Origin: Sphingomonas ginsenosidivorax
GTDB taxonomy: Bacteria > Pseudomonadota > Alphaproteobacteria > Sphingomonadales > Sphingomonadaceae
Reading direction: 5' to 3'
Assembly: GCF_007995065.1 (NCBI RefSeq)
Contig: NZ_VOQR01000001.1
Location: 3,041,001-3,105,000, forward strand
DNA length: 64,000 nucleotides
Made by a program: the position numbers and the translations under genes. This document shows, one piece after another, positions 27,183-35,547 of this stretch (position 1 is its first letter; each line of letters opens with the position of its first letter). The notes beneath the pieces are model-generated. The model was not told where the DNA came from, did no database searches, and was given only the letters and a program-made list of their open reading frames with translations.

Positions 27183-28109
27183 GTGGCTCTACGCAAGGAT
27201 ATCTGGCGCCCCGCCATCGTGATGGCGACCGTCGAGCAGATCGTCGCGCGCGGCACGATCGAGGGGTTCGCGCGCGTCTGGCTGCCGCCGATGGGCAGCT
27301 TCCGGTTTCTCGCCGACCCGTTCGGGCTGTGGCGCGACGGGCGGCTGTACGTGTTCGTCGAGACCTATGACTACCGCGTCCGGATCGGCGCGATCGAGGT
27401 GCTGGTCTATGATGCCGCGTTCACTTTGGTCGATCGCCGGCCGGTGCTGAACGAGCCCTGGCACCTGTCCTATCCGCTGGTGTTCGAAGCCGAGGGCGAG
27501 ACGTGGATGCTGCCCGAATCGCATCGGTCGAAGCGGCTGACGCTGTACCGCGCGGTCGACTTTCCGGACCGGTGGGAGGCGGCGCATGTCATCGAGCTCG
27601 ATCACGTCGCGGTCGATGCCACCCCGGTGTTCCAGGACGGTGTGTGGTGGCTGTTCTACACGTCTGCCGACCGCGAGGCGGACAAGATGAGCGCGCTGCA
27701 CGTCGCCTTCGCCGAACGCCTCGCAGGGCCGTGGACGCCGCACCCCGCCAACCCGGTCCGCGTCGACGTCGCGAGCGCGCGTCCGGGTGGCCGGGCGGTG
27801 ACGATCGACGGGCGGATCGTGCTGCCGGTGCAGGATTGCAGCCGCACCTATGGCGGCGCGATCCGGGCGCTGACGATCACGACGCTGACGCGCGACCGGT
27901 TCGTCGCGGAGATCGGCGACGCGATCGTCGCGCCGCCGTCGGCGCAGCCGTTCGTCGAGGGGCTCCACACGTTGTCGGCGGCGGGGCCGGTGACGCTGGT
28001 GGACATGAAGCGGACCGAATTGTCGCCGCACGGGCTGTCGATCGAAGCGGTACGCGAACTCAGGAAGCTGGGTCGCCGGATCCGAAGCCGCGCATCCGCG
28101 CGAGGATAG
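27183..28109 (+). CDS. GINT1_N-like / GH43-like beta-propeller protein
   Basis: 308 residues. Motifs include FLADPFGLWRDGRLYVFVE, LNEPWHLSYPLVF, WMLPESHRSKRLTLYRAVDFP, DATPVFQDGVWWLFYT and GRIVLPVQDC, which resemble the N-terminal domain of glucosamine inositolphosphorylceramide transferase (GINT1), a five-bladed propeller related to GH43 enzymes. In bacteria such domains occur in polysaccharide loci, sometimes fused to formyltransferases. Function here is unproven; it may bind or modify a sugar. It starts 64 bases after the preceding gene and its last 50 bases overlap the convergent glycosyltransferase gene. Confidence 0.6.
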   Translation: MALRKDIWRPAIVMATVEQIVARGTIEGFARVWLPPMGSFRFLADPFGLWRDGRLYVFVETYDYRVRIGAIEVLVYDAAFTLVDRRPVLNEPWHLSYPLVFEAEGETWMLPESHRSKRLTLYRAVDFPDRWEAAHVIELDHVAVDATPVFQDGVWWLFYTSADREADKMSALHVAFAERLAGPWTPHPANPVRVDVASARPGGRAVTIDGRIVLPVQDCSRTYGGAIRALTITTLTRDRFVAEIGDAIVAPPSAQPFVEGLHTLSAAGPVTLVDMKRTELSPHGLSIEAVRELRKLGRRIRSRASARG

Positions 28110-29163
28110 CGAGCCCCGTCGCGGCGAACCGCTCGGGGCCGAACAGCGCGAGCACGCGCGTGCGTGCCGCCTGCCCCATCTCCGCCAGCCGCGCGGGATC
28201 CTCGAGCAGTGCCGACAGCGCCGCCGCGAGGGCTGCGGGATCGCCGGGCGGGACGGTCATGCCGCTTTCGCCCTCGACCACGCTGGCGGAAATCTCGCCG
28301 ACCGCGGAGGCGACGACCGGCAGCCCGGCCTGCATCGCCTCGTGCACCGCGACGCACAGCCCTTCGGAGCGCGACGGCTGGACGTAGAGGTGGCAGCCGG
28401 CGAGGAACGCTCCGGGGTCTTTGGCATAGCCGGCGAAGCGCAGGGTCTCGACGCCGAGGGTTTGCGCCTGGTCTTCGAGTGCGCGCCGCTGCGCGCCGTC
28501 GCCGGCGATCACGACCTCGTAGGGCGTGGTCGTCTCGACCAGTGCCAGCGCGGCGACGAGGACGTCATAGCCCTTGACCGTATGAAGGCGGCCGAGGCTG
28601 CCGATGCGGACGGGCTGGCCGGGCTGCCAAGGCGTCGCCTGGCGCGCGACAGGATCGGCGCGGAAGATCGACCACTGAGTCAGGCGCTCGGGCGGGACGT
28701 GCAACCGGTCGGCGGTGAGGCGGGTCACGGTGGCGGAGTCGCCGACCCAGAGCCGGGATAGTCGCTGCAGGCGGCGCAGGAGGATGCGGTTGGCGGGTTT
28801 GAGGGAGGCGGCATGCTGCCAGCTGACGACGGGCCAGCCGCGTCGCAGGGCCACGAGCTGGCCGAGCAGCGTGGCGCGCGTCAGCGAGGTCCAGAGATGC
28901 GTCGGCGCCCAGTCGCGCAGCGTCGCGTCGAGCCAGCGCAGCGCGGCGAGGTGGTCGGTTTCGCCGCCGTCCCGGACGCGGACGTCGATCCCAGCGGCGC
29001 GCATTGCCGGCTCGCCGCGACGGTCGCGCGGGGTGAGCGCGAACACCGCGACCTCGGCGCCGCCTTGCCGCAGCACGTCGAGGATCGCGGGGACGGGCGA
29101 CGCCGCACCGCCGCCTTCGACCGAGTTGATGACATAGGCGATCCGCATCGGGCGTGCGGTCAT
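28060..29163 (-). CDS. Glycosyltransferase family 4
   Basis: A GT-B enzyme of 367 residues that transfers a sugar from a nucleotide donor. The N-terminal domain starts RIAYVINSVEGGGA; the C-terminal donor site has IGSLGRLHTVKGYDVLV near residue 197, then VIAGDGAQRRAL, FAGYAKDPGAFL, and SRSEGLCVAVHEAMQAGLPVVAS with the ESGMTVPPGD loop, a GT4 pattern. ATG at 29163 overlaps the previous gene's stop as ATGA. Its 3' end runs 50 bases into the convergent GINT1_N-like gene. Acceptor and sugar cannot be told. Confidence 0.88.
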   Translation of the reverse strand: MTARPMRIAYVINSVEGGGAASPVPAILDVLRQGGAEVAVFALTPRDRRGEPAMRAAGIDVRVRDGGETDHLAALRWLDATLRDWAPTHLWTSLTRATLLGQLVALRRGWPVVSWQHAASLKPANRILLRRLQRLSRLWVGDSATVTRLTADRLHVPPERLTQWSIFRADPVARQATPWQPGQPVRIGSLGRLHTVKGYDVLVAALALVETTTPYEVVIAGDGAQRRALEDQAQTLGVETLRFAGYAKDPGAFLAGCHLYVQPSRSEGLCVAVHEAMQAGLPVVASAVGEISASVVEGESGMTVPPGDPAALAAALSALLEDPARLAEMGQAARTRVLALFGPERFAATGLAILARMRGFGSGDPAS

Positions 29164-30242
29164 CGCCGCAGCCGATCGAACAGCGCGAGATAGGCGGCGG
29201 CGACCGCGCCGATCCGGTGCTGCGCGACCGAAGCCGCGAGGCGCGCCGGATCCGGCGCCGGCTGCGCGAGCATCGTCGCGATCGCGTGCGACAGCGCCGC
29301 CGTGTCGCCTAACGGGACGACGATCCCGGCCCCGTCGGCGAGCAGACGCGTGGCGGGGGTGCAGTCGGTCGCGACCACCGGTCGCCCGGCTGCAAGCGCC
29401 TCGACCAGGACCGCCGGGAACCCCTCGAAATCGGACGACAGCACGAGCAGCCGCGCCGCGTCGAGCGCGGGACGGATATCTGGGACATAGCCTGCCAGGG
29501 TGACCCGGTCGGCGAGGCCGAGCGTCTCGCTCTGCCGTCGCAAGGTGTCCGCTTGCGGTCCGTCGCCGACGATCACCAGCCGGGCGGCGTCTTCGGGCAG
29601 CGTGGCAAACGCCGCGATCAGCCGCGCGAAGCCCTTTTCGGGGACCAGCCGCCCTGCCGCGAGGACGACCGGCGGGCGGGTGTCGGGAACGGGCAGCGGC
29701 GGCGCCACGGCGTCGTCGAGCGCGGGCAGCGCGATCACGCTGGCGACGTCGCGCCGCAGGATCCGGTTCGCCTGGTCGCGCGCGACGTCGGACAGTGCGA
29801 CGACCGCATCGGCCCGGCGCAGCAGGTACCGCATCCGTGTCTCGAACGCCCATTGCCGCCATCGGCCACGTTGCGGCTTGTCGAGCGCGGCGCTGACCTG
29901 CGCGAGGACGGCGATGCCGCGGCCGCCGAGCGCGGCGGCGACCGGCCAGTGGAAATTGCCGGGCGCGTACACGCCGTCGAACCGCCGCCGGTCGACGAAC
30001 GTGCGCGTTGCGAGCGCCAGCCTGCGGCGAGACCCGCGCGCGCGGGGGATCGGCGGATCGGCGACGACGATCTCGACCTGCGAGCCGGCGAGCGCGCGCA
30101 ACGGACCGGACCCGGACCCGGCGAAGATGGTGACGGAAGCTCCCTGCCCCGCCATCGCGGCGGCGAGGCGGACGGCGACCCGCTCGGTACCGCCCAATGC
30201 GAAGTCGTGGAGGACGACCAGGATCGACGGGGGCGGACGCAT
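29160..30242 (-). CDS. Glycosyltransferase family 4
   Basis: 360 residues: VLHDFALGGTERVAVRLAAAM at the N-terminus, then VVALSDVARDQANRIL, VLAAGRLVPEKGFARLI near residue 193, LVIVGDGPQADTLR, LAGYVPDIRPALDAARLLVLSS and DFEGFPAVLVEALAAGRPVVATDC, the GT4 donor-site set. It is the first gene of a two-gene unit and its stop overlaps the start of the next GT by ATGA. It follows tRNA-Lys on the same strand. It probably acts on the same glycan as the flippase. Confidence 0.9.
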   Translation of the reverse strand: MRPPPSILVVLHDFALGGTERVAVRLAAAMAGQGASVTIFAGSGSGPLRALAGSQVEIVVADPPIPRARGSRRRLALATRTFVDRRRFDGVYAPGNFHWPVAAALGGRGIAVLAQVSAALDKPQRGRWRQWAFETRMRYLLRRADAVVALSDVARDQANRILRRDVASVIALPALDDAVAPPLPVPDTRPPVVLAAGRLVPEKGFARLIAAFATLPEDAARLVIVGDGPQADTLRRQSETLGLADRVTLAGYVPDIRPALDAARLLVLSSDFEGFPAVLVEALAAGRPVVATDCTPATRLLADGAGIVVPLGDTAALSHAIATMLAQPAPDPARLAASVAQHRIGAVAAAYLALFDRLRR

Positions 30243-30294
30243 GGCCGGCGGTTAGCCGCGCCGTCGCCGGGACGCCAATCTTATCGTCTGGGAA

Positions 30295-30370
<76 letters not shown>

Positions 30371-30385
30371 CACCGTGCGCCGCAC

Positions 30386-30880
30386 CTAGGTGCGCGGTCG
30401 CGGTCGGTCAACCTTCGCGGCGAGGTGGCGTATCGTTTCGCCGGTTCGGGGGTCGCGCCAGTGCGGTGCGATGGTCGCCAGCGGGTGGAGGACGAAGCCG
30501 CGGTCGCGGTAGGCGGCATGCGGGACCGTCAGGCCCGGCGAGGTCCAGACTCCGCCCGACCAGAGGATGATGTCGAGATCGATGACGCGGCTGCCCCAGC
30601 GTCGACCGCGGCGGCGGCCGAAGGCGCGTTCGATTCGCTTCAGCCGGATCAGCAGCGCGGCGGGGTCCTCGGTGGTCTCGATCAACGCGACGGCGTTGGC
30701 GTAGCGGCGCAGCGAGGGGCCGAGCGGCGCGCTGGCGATGATCGGCGAGACCGCGACGACTCCGCCGACCGCGGTCAGCGCGGCGCGGATCGTCGCGGGG
30801 GGCGCGCCGTGGCTGCTCCAGCGGTTCGAGCCGAGCGCGATTGCGTAGCGGGGCGCGTAGAGGACCGCGTCGCCGGTCAC
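30386..30880 (-). CDS. folK: 2-amino-4-hydroxy-6-hydroxymethyldihydropteridine pyrophosphokinase
   Basis: Transfers pyrophosphate from ATP to the pterin in folate synthesis. Motifs are IALGSNR at the start, SPIIASAPLGPS, YANAVALIET, and the signature RRWGSRVIDLDIIL followed by VPHAAYRDRGFVLHPL. GTG at 30880 gives 164 residues and puts the conserved strand near the start; ATG at 30922 would add 14 residues without similarity. Divergent from the uracil-DNA glycosylase gene. Other folate genes are not in the window. Confidence 0.9.
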   Translation of the reverse strand: MTGDAVLYAPRYAIALGSNRWSSHGAPPATIRAALTAVGGVVAVSPIIASAPLGPSLRRYANAVALIETTEDPAALLIRLKRIERAFGRRRGRRWGSRVIDLDIILWSGGVWTSPGLTVPHAAYRDRGFVLHPLATIAPHWRDPRTGETIRHLAAKVDRPRPRT

Positions 30881-30944
30881 TCCGCGCTTTGAGATGCGTA
30901 TCGGGGCGCTTGTCGGGACCATGCCGTCCGCCTACCGCACGCCG

Positions 30945-31652
30945 ATGGACTTCGCACCCTCTTCCCCCGACGCAGTGATGCCCGACCCGCAACCCGTTCC
31001 GGCGCCGCTGCCGCTGCCCGACAGCGAGCCACCACGCGACTGCCCGTTATGCCCGCGGCTGGTCGCGGCGCGCGAAGAACTGCGCGCGGAATTCCCGCAC
31101 TGGTGGAACGCCCCCGTCCCCGCGTTCGGCGATCCCGAGGCGTGGCTCGGCATCGTCGGGCTGGCACCGGGCAAGCACGGCGCCAACCGGACGGGACGCG
31201 TCTTTACCGGCGATTCGAACGGATCGGTGCTGTACGACGCGCTCGCCGCGGTCGGCATGGCGACCGGCACCTATGCCAACACGCCGCCCGACGACGTGAC
31301 GCTGCACGGTGCGATCCTGATCGACGCGGTGCGCTGCATGCCGCCGCAGGGCAAGCCCACGCCCGAAGAGCTCCGCACCTGCCGCCCGTTCCTCGAGACG
31401 CAGGCGGATGCGGTGCCGAGCGCACGCGTGTGGATCGCGCTGGGGCCGGTCGCGCACCAGTCGGCGGTGAAGATGCTCGGCGGACGGTTGCCCAAGGCGC
31501 GGTTCGCGCATGGCGCGGAGCACCGCATGCCCGACGGGCGCGTGCTGATCGACAGCCACGCCTGTTCGCGCCACAATTTGACCACCGGCGTGCTGACGGC
31601 GGAGATGTTCGCCGCGGTGTTCGCACGGGCGCTGGAGCTGCGCGAGGGCTGA
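30945..31652 (+). CDS. Uracil-DNA glycosylase, family 5 (UDGb-like)
   Basis: Removes uracil and related damaged bases from DNA. The motif GLAPGKHGANRTGRVFTGD near residue 78 and a DSHACSRHNLTTGVLT motif near the C-terminus mark the family; cysteines in CPLCPRL, VRCMPP and RTCRP fit the iron-sulfur cluster. Family 5 enzymes lack the catalytic Asp of classic UDG. The start is uncertain: ATGs exist at 30894, 30921, 30945 and 30978 and the first ~30 residues are Pro-rich and unconserved. 235 residues from 30945. Confidence 0.85.
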   Translation: MDFAPSSPDAVMPDPQPVPAPLPLPDSEPPRDCPLCPRLVAAREELRAEFPHWWNAPVPAFGDPEAWLGIVGLAPGKHGANRTGRVFTGDSNGSVLYDALAAVGMATGTYANTPPDDVTLHGAILIDAVRCMPPQGKPTPEELRTCRPFLETQADAVPSARVWIALGPVAHQSAVKMLGGRLPKARFAHGAEHRMPDGRVLIDSHACSRHNLTTGVLTAEMFAAVFARALELREG

Positions 31653-31773
31653 TCCTCCCCCGCCAGGGGGAGGTGGCGCCGAAGGCGGCGGAGGGGGAGG
31701 ACACACAACAGATGTCGCCCTTTCCGCCCCCTCCGTCAGGCTGCGCCTGCCACCTCCCCCTGGCGGGGGAGGA
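31653..31773. repeat. Family F paired inverted repeat (copy 2)
   Basis: Outer arms 'cctcccccgccagggggaggtggcgcc' and 'gccacctccccctggcgggggagg', inner arms 'ggcggagggggagg' / 'ccccctccgtcagg'. It begins one base after the glycosylase stop and lies between convergent genes. Confidence 0.85.
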
Positions 31774-31782
31774 TGACGGGGA

Positions 31783-32631
31783 TCAGATGTCCTGGACCAG
31801 CCGCCCGTACAGGTCCGGGCGGCGATCGCGGAAGAAGCCGAACGCGGCGCGGTGACGCTTGACGATGGCGAGGTCGATCGTCGCGGTGATCACGCCTTCG
31901 TCCTCGCGGCCCAGCTCGGCGAGGATGTCGCCGCGCTCGTCGGTGATGAAGCTGGTGCCGTAGAAGGTCTGGCCGTGCTCGACGCCGACGCGATTCGCGG
32001 CGACCACGGGGACGACGTTCGACACTGCATGGCCGACCATCGCACGGCGCCATAGGCGCGCCGTGTCGAGCGAGGTGTCATGCGGCTCGCTGCCGATCGC
32101 GGTCGGGTAGAAGAGGACTTCCGCGCCCATCAGCATCATCGCGCGCGCGGTCTCCGGGTACCATTGGTCCCAGCAGACGCCGACGCCGAGCTTGCCGGCG
32201 GGATGCGGCCAGACCTTGAACCCGGTGTTGCCGGGGCGGAAGTAGAATTTTTCCTCGTAGCCCGGCCCGTCGGGGATGTGGCTCTTGCGGTAGACGCCCT
32301 GGATTTCGCCGTCGGGGCCGATCATCGCGAGGCTGTTGTAATGATGCGGGCCGTCGGCTTCGAAGAAGCTGGTCGGGATCGTGACCTTGAGCGCCTCGGC
32401 CAGCGCCTGCATCGCGAGCACCGCCTTGTGCTCGCCGACCGGGGCGGCGTTGGCGAACAGGCCCTCGTCCTCGACGCGGCAGAAATATTCGCCCTCGAAG
32501 AGTTCGGGCGGCAGGATCACCTGCGCGCCGCGCGACGCCGCCTCGCGGACGAGCCGCGAAATGTGCGCGATGTTCTTGTCGATGTCGGGGGTGAAGCCCG
32601 CCTGGATGGCGGCGACGGTGATCTGGGTCAT
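31783..32631 (-). CDS. aguB: N-carbamoylputrescine amidase
   Basis: Hydrolyses N-carbamoylputrescine to putrescine, carbon dioxide and ammonia. Nitrilase-fold triad residues are visible as Glu in LPPELFEG, Lys in YRKSHIPDGPGYEEKFYF and Cys in GVGVCWDQWYPE, with ANRVGVE and FYGTSFI typical of AguB. ATG at 32631 is the family start (MTQITVAAIQ); an ATG at 32643 is also in frame. 282 residues. It lies downstream of the agmatine deiminase gene, which makes its substrate, but 152 bases with a repeat separate them. Confidence 0.93.
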   Translation of the reverse strand: MTQITVAAIQAGFTPDIDKNIAHISRLVREAASRGAQVILPPELFEGEYFCRVEDEGLFANAAPVGEHKAVLAMQALAEALKVTIPTSFFEADGPHHYNSLAMIGPDGEIQGVYRKSHIPDGPGYEEKFYFRPGNTGFKVWPHPAGKLGVGVCWDQWYPETARAMMLMGAEVLFYPTAIGSEPHDTSLDTARLWRRAMVGHAVSNVVPVVAANRVGVEHGQTFYGTSFITDERGDILAELGREDEGVITATIDLAIVKRHRAAFGFFRDRRPDLYGRLVQDI

Positions 32632-32670
32632 GGGCGCGTACATAAGGAGGGATGACGCCGAGTGCGAGCC

Positions 32671-32776
32671 CTCTCCCCTCCCTGGAAGGGAGGGGTTGGG
32701 GGTGGGTTGGTCTCGTGGGAATGCTGCGCCTGCCCCAAGCCGACCCACCCCCGGCCCCTCCCTTTCAGGGAGGGGA
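32671..32776. repeat. Family G paired inverted repeat
   Basis: Left arm 'ctctcccctccctggaagggaggggttgggggtggg' and right arm 'cccacccccggcccctccctttcagggagggg' form nested hairpins between aguA and aguB. It is the only copy of this type in the window. It might attenuate or process the transcript between the two genes. Confidence 0.8.
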
Positions 32777-32783
32777 GCAGAAG

Positions 32784-33761
32784 CTACCCCGGGATCTGCT
32801 GCGAGATGCAGTGGAAGCTGCCGCCGCCGGTCAGGATGTGGTCGGCGCGCTGGCCCACCACCTGGCGGTCGGGGAAGATCGCCTGGATCGCCGCCACCGC
32901 GGCCGCGTCGTTCTCCGCGCCGTAGAGCGGCACGACGACGGCGGCGTTGCCGATGTAGAAGTTCATGTAGCTGGCGGGGACGACCTCGTCGTCGCGCAGT
33001 ACGCGGCCGGGGGACGGCAGGCCGACGACCTCGAGCCCGGCGGCCTCGGCATCGCGACGCGCGTGCTGGTAGACCAGCCAATTGGGATCGTTCTCGGTCG
33101 CCTCGGGAATCGCGACGCGGCCCGCACCGACGAAGCGCGCGAGATTGTCGACATGGCCGTCGGTATGGTCGTTGAGCAGGCCGTCGCCGAGCCACACGAT
33201 CTGCGTGAAACCGAGATCGTCGCGCAGCCGCTGGGCGATCTCCGCCTCGGTCAGCGTAGGGTTGCGGTTGTCGTTGAGCAGGCACTGCCGGGTGGTCACG
33301 ACCACGCCGGTGCCGTCGCCGTCGATCGCGCCGCCCTCGAGCACCCAGTCGCAGGCGTGGACCGCAAGGTCGCGCGTGTCGGCGAGGCGGCGGCCGATGC
33401 TGTCGTCGCCGGGCAGGTCGTATTTGCCGCCCCAGCCGTTGAACTCGAAGTCGCGCGCGCTGCCGTCGCCGGCGATGATCGGCGCGGTGTCGCGCAGCCA
33501 GATGTCGCCGAACGGTTCGACGACGACCTGTGCGAACGGCGCGAGCCGCTCGGCGACGGTGCCCGCCTCGGCATCCGCGGCGACGAGGATCACGGTCTCG
33601 CCCTTGCCTCCGGCATGGACCGCGCGCGCGAAGGCAACGACCTCCTCGCGGGCGGGATCGAGATCCTCGAGCCAGAGCTCGGCGTGGCTGGGGAAACCGA
33701 TCCAGACGGCCTGGTGATGCGCCCATTCGGCTGCAGGGGGTTTGGGCGGGAATATCGTCAC
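32784..33761 (-). CDS. aguA: Agmatine deiminase (agmatine iminohydrolase)
   Basis: Converts agmatine to N-carbamoylputrescine and ammonia. A guanidine-modifying-enzyme fold is shown by EWAHHQAVWIGFPSH, DIWLRDTAP, FNGWGGKY, EGGAIDGDG, NDHTDGHVDN and the catalytic cysteine in GGGSFHCISQQIP near residue 317. The GTG start at 33761 directly follows the TAA of the upstream M28 peptidase gene, and a GGAG lies 8 bases before it inside that gene's end. 325 residues, slightly short of the usual ~340-370. Confidence 0.93.
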   Translation of the reverse strand: MTIFPPKPPAAEWAHHQAVWIGFPSHAELWLEDLDPAREEVVAFARAVHAGGKGETVILVAADAEAGTVAERLAPFAQVVVEPFGDIWLRDTAPIIAGDGSARDFEFNGWGGKYDLPGDDSIGRRLADTRDLAVHACDWVLEGGAIDGDGTGVVVTTRQCLLNDNRNPTLTEAEIAQRLRDDLGFTQIVWLGDGLLNDHTDGHVDNLARFVGAGRVAIPEATENDPNWLVYQHARRDAEAAGLEVVGLPSPGRVLRDDEVVPASYMNFYIGNAAVVVPLYGAENDAAAVAAIQAIFPDRQVVGQRADHILTGGGSFHCISQQIPG

Positions 33762-35405
33762 TTACTTGGCTCCTGCGCGATCACGGTCGCGGATGGCGCG
33801 GAATTCCGCGGTCTTGTACCAGTTTGGCCAGAGCCCCGTATCGTCGGCGAGCTTGCGACCCAAGCCATAATAGATGGTGAGGTCCTGAACCGCGCCCGAC
33901 CAGTTCCAGTTGGCGTCATACTGGTCCTGCGGCTTGTGATAGCGGTGCGCGACATAGTCCTCGCGCGCGGCATGGCCCGCCGCGGTGCCGCCTGTAACGA
34001 GGTCCTCGCCGCTGCCACCGTCGAGCATCGGCACGCCGAGTTTCGCGAAGCTGAAATGGTCCGAGCGGTAATAGCTGCCGCGTTCGGGGTTCGCCTCGGT
34101 CCCGATCACGCGGCCCTGCGCGGTGACGAAGGGCTTGGCCAGGTCCTCGATCTCGGACTTGCCCGCGCCGACCAGCACGAAGTCCTTTGCGGGGCCGATG
34201 ATGTTGAGCCCGTCCATGTTGACGCCGCCCACCGTGCGCGCGAGCGGGTAGATCGGGTGTTCGGCGTAATAGCGCGATCCGAGCAGCCCCGATTCCTCCG
34301 CGGTCACCGCCATGAACGCGATCGAGCGCTTCGCGGGGCCGGCCTTGGCCTGCGCCTCGGCGAGCGCGACGAGCCCGGCAACGCCGCTCGCATTGTCGAG
34401 CGCGCCGTTGCAGATGTCGTCGCCGTCGACCGCGTCGCAGCGGCCGAGATGGTCCCAGTGCGCGGTGTAGAGCACGGTATCGGCGGGTGCGGTGGTGCCG
34501 GGCAGCACGCCGATGACGTTCTTCGACGCCTGGCGGCGGATGCTGTTGTCGAACGAGGCGCTCATCTTCAGCCCGAGCGGGACGGCCTTGAAACCCTTGA
34601 CCTTGGCGGATGCGGCGAGGGCCGCGTAATCCTTGCCCGCGCTGGCGAAGACGCGCTCGGCGGCGGGCCGCTGCATCCAGCCGATCACCTGGCTCTGGTC
34701 GAGATGGTCGCCCTTCTCGTCGAGCTCCAGCTGCGGGCCGGTCCAGGACGACTGGACGACCGCCCAGGGATAGGCGGCGGGCTCGGTGTCGTGGACGATG
34801 ATCGCGGCGGAGGCACCGTGCTTGGCGGCGTTCTCGAACTTGTACGGCCAGCGCCCGTACCAGGTCATCGCGCGGCCCTCGAACGGGCCCTCGCGCGTCA
34901 TGGTCTGCCAGTCGGGGTCGTTGATCAGGATGACGACGGTCTTGCCGCGCACGTCGACGCCGGCATAGTCGTCCCAGCCCTGCTCCGGCGCGGTGACGCC
35001 GTAACCGACGAACACGACGTCGCTGTTCGCGACCGCCGATTTGGGGGCCACGCGGTAGGTGCCTGCGACCATGTCGGTGCGATAGGCGAGGCTGACGGGG
35101 GCCTTGCCGCCGGTGAAGACATAGGGCGCGACGTTGCCCGCGGTGATCTCGACCATCGGGACGTCCTGCGTCCACAAGCCCTTGTTGCCCGGCTTCAGCC
35201 CCGCCGCCTGGAAGCGCTTGACGATGTACGCGACGGTCTTGTCCTCGGCGGGCGTGGTCGGCGCGCGGCCCTCATAGGCGTCGGACGACAGCTCCTGCGT
35301 GACCGATTTCAGCGTGTCGACGGAGATGGCGGGCGCGGCCGCCGATCGGGTCTGGGCGGCAAGCGGGATGGGCAGGATCAGGGCGGCAAGCATGAGGCTA
35401 CGCAT
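33762..35405 (-). CDS. Exported M28-family metallopeptidase
   Basis: A zinc aminopeptidase-type enzyme with a signal peptide (MRSLMLAALILPIPLAAQ). A PA domain (VGYGVTAPEQGWDDYAGVDVRGKTVV) is inserted before the catalytic part. Zinc and catalytic residues are seen in AHWDHLG (about residue 313), GALDNASG, AEESGLLGSR, NMDGLN and SDHFSFAKLGVP. ATG at 35405 has GGAG 7 bases upstream. 547 residues. It reads into aguA with no gap, and is divergent from the S9 peptidase gene. Confidence 0.92.
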   Translation of the reverse strand: MRSLMLAALILPIPLAAQTRSAAAPAISVDTLKSVTQELSSDAYEGRAPTTPAEDKTVAYIVKRFQAAGLKPGNKGLWTQDVPMVEITAGNVAPYVFTGGKAPVSLAYRTDMVAGTYRVAPKSAVANSDVVFVGYGVTAPEQGWDDYAGVDVRGKTVVILINDPDWQTMTREGPFEGRAMTWYGRWPYKFENAAKHGASAAIIVHDTEPAAYPWAVVQSSWTGPQLELDEKGDHLDQSQVIGWMQRPAAERVFASAGKDYAALAASAKVKGFKAVPLGLKMSASFDNSIRRQASKNVIGVLPGTTAPADTVLYTAHWDHLGRCDAVDGDDICNGALDNASGVAGLVALAEAQAKAGPAKRSIAFMAVTAEESGLLGSRYYAEHPIYPLARTVGGVNMDGLNIIGPAKDFVLVGAGKSEIEDLAKPFVTAQGRVIGTEANPERGSYYRSDHFSFAKLGVPMLDGGSGEDLVTGGTAAGHAAREDYVAHRYHKPQDQYDANWNWSGAVQDLTIYYGLGRKLADDTGLWPNWYKTAEFRAIRDRDRAGAK

Positions 35406-35547
35406 CGGCGGTCTCCGGTCGGATGATGCGCTCTTTTCGCATCGGGATTCGCACTTGTCCACGAACCGGAACGAGAACCGATCGAAGCGATTGCAAGCGG
35501 CGCGCGCTGCGATACTGTCCGCAGGGGATTGAAAACAGGGGGATTCA

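Noticed and set aside
32652..35426. 924-codon plus-strand frame opposite aguA and the M28 peptidase
   Set aside because: Spans two clear minus-strand genes and a repeat; composition is that of an antisense frame, despite an SD-like aaggagg at its start.
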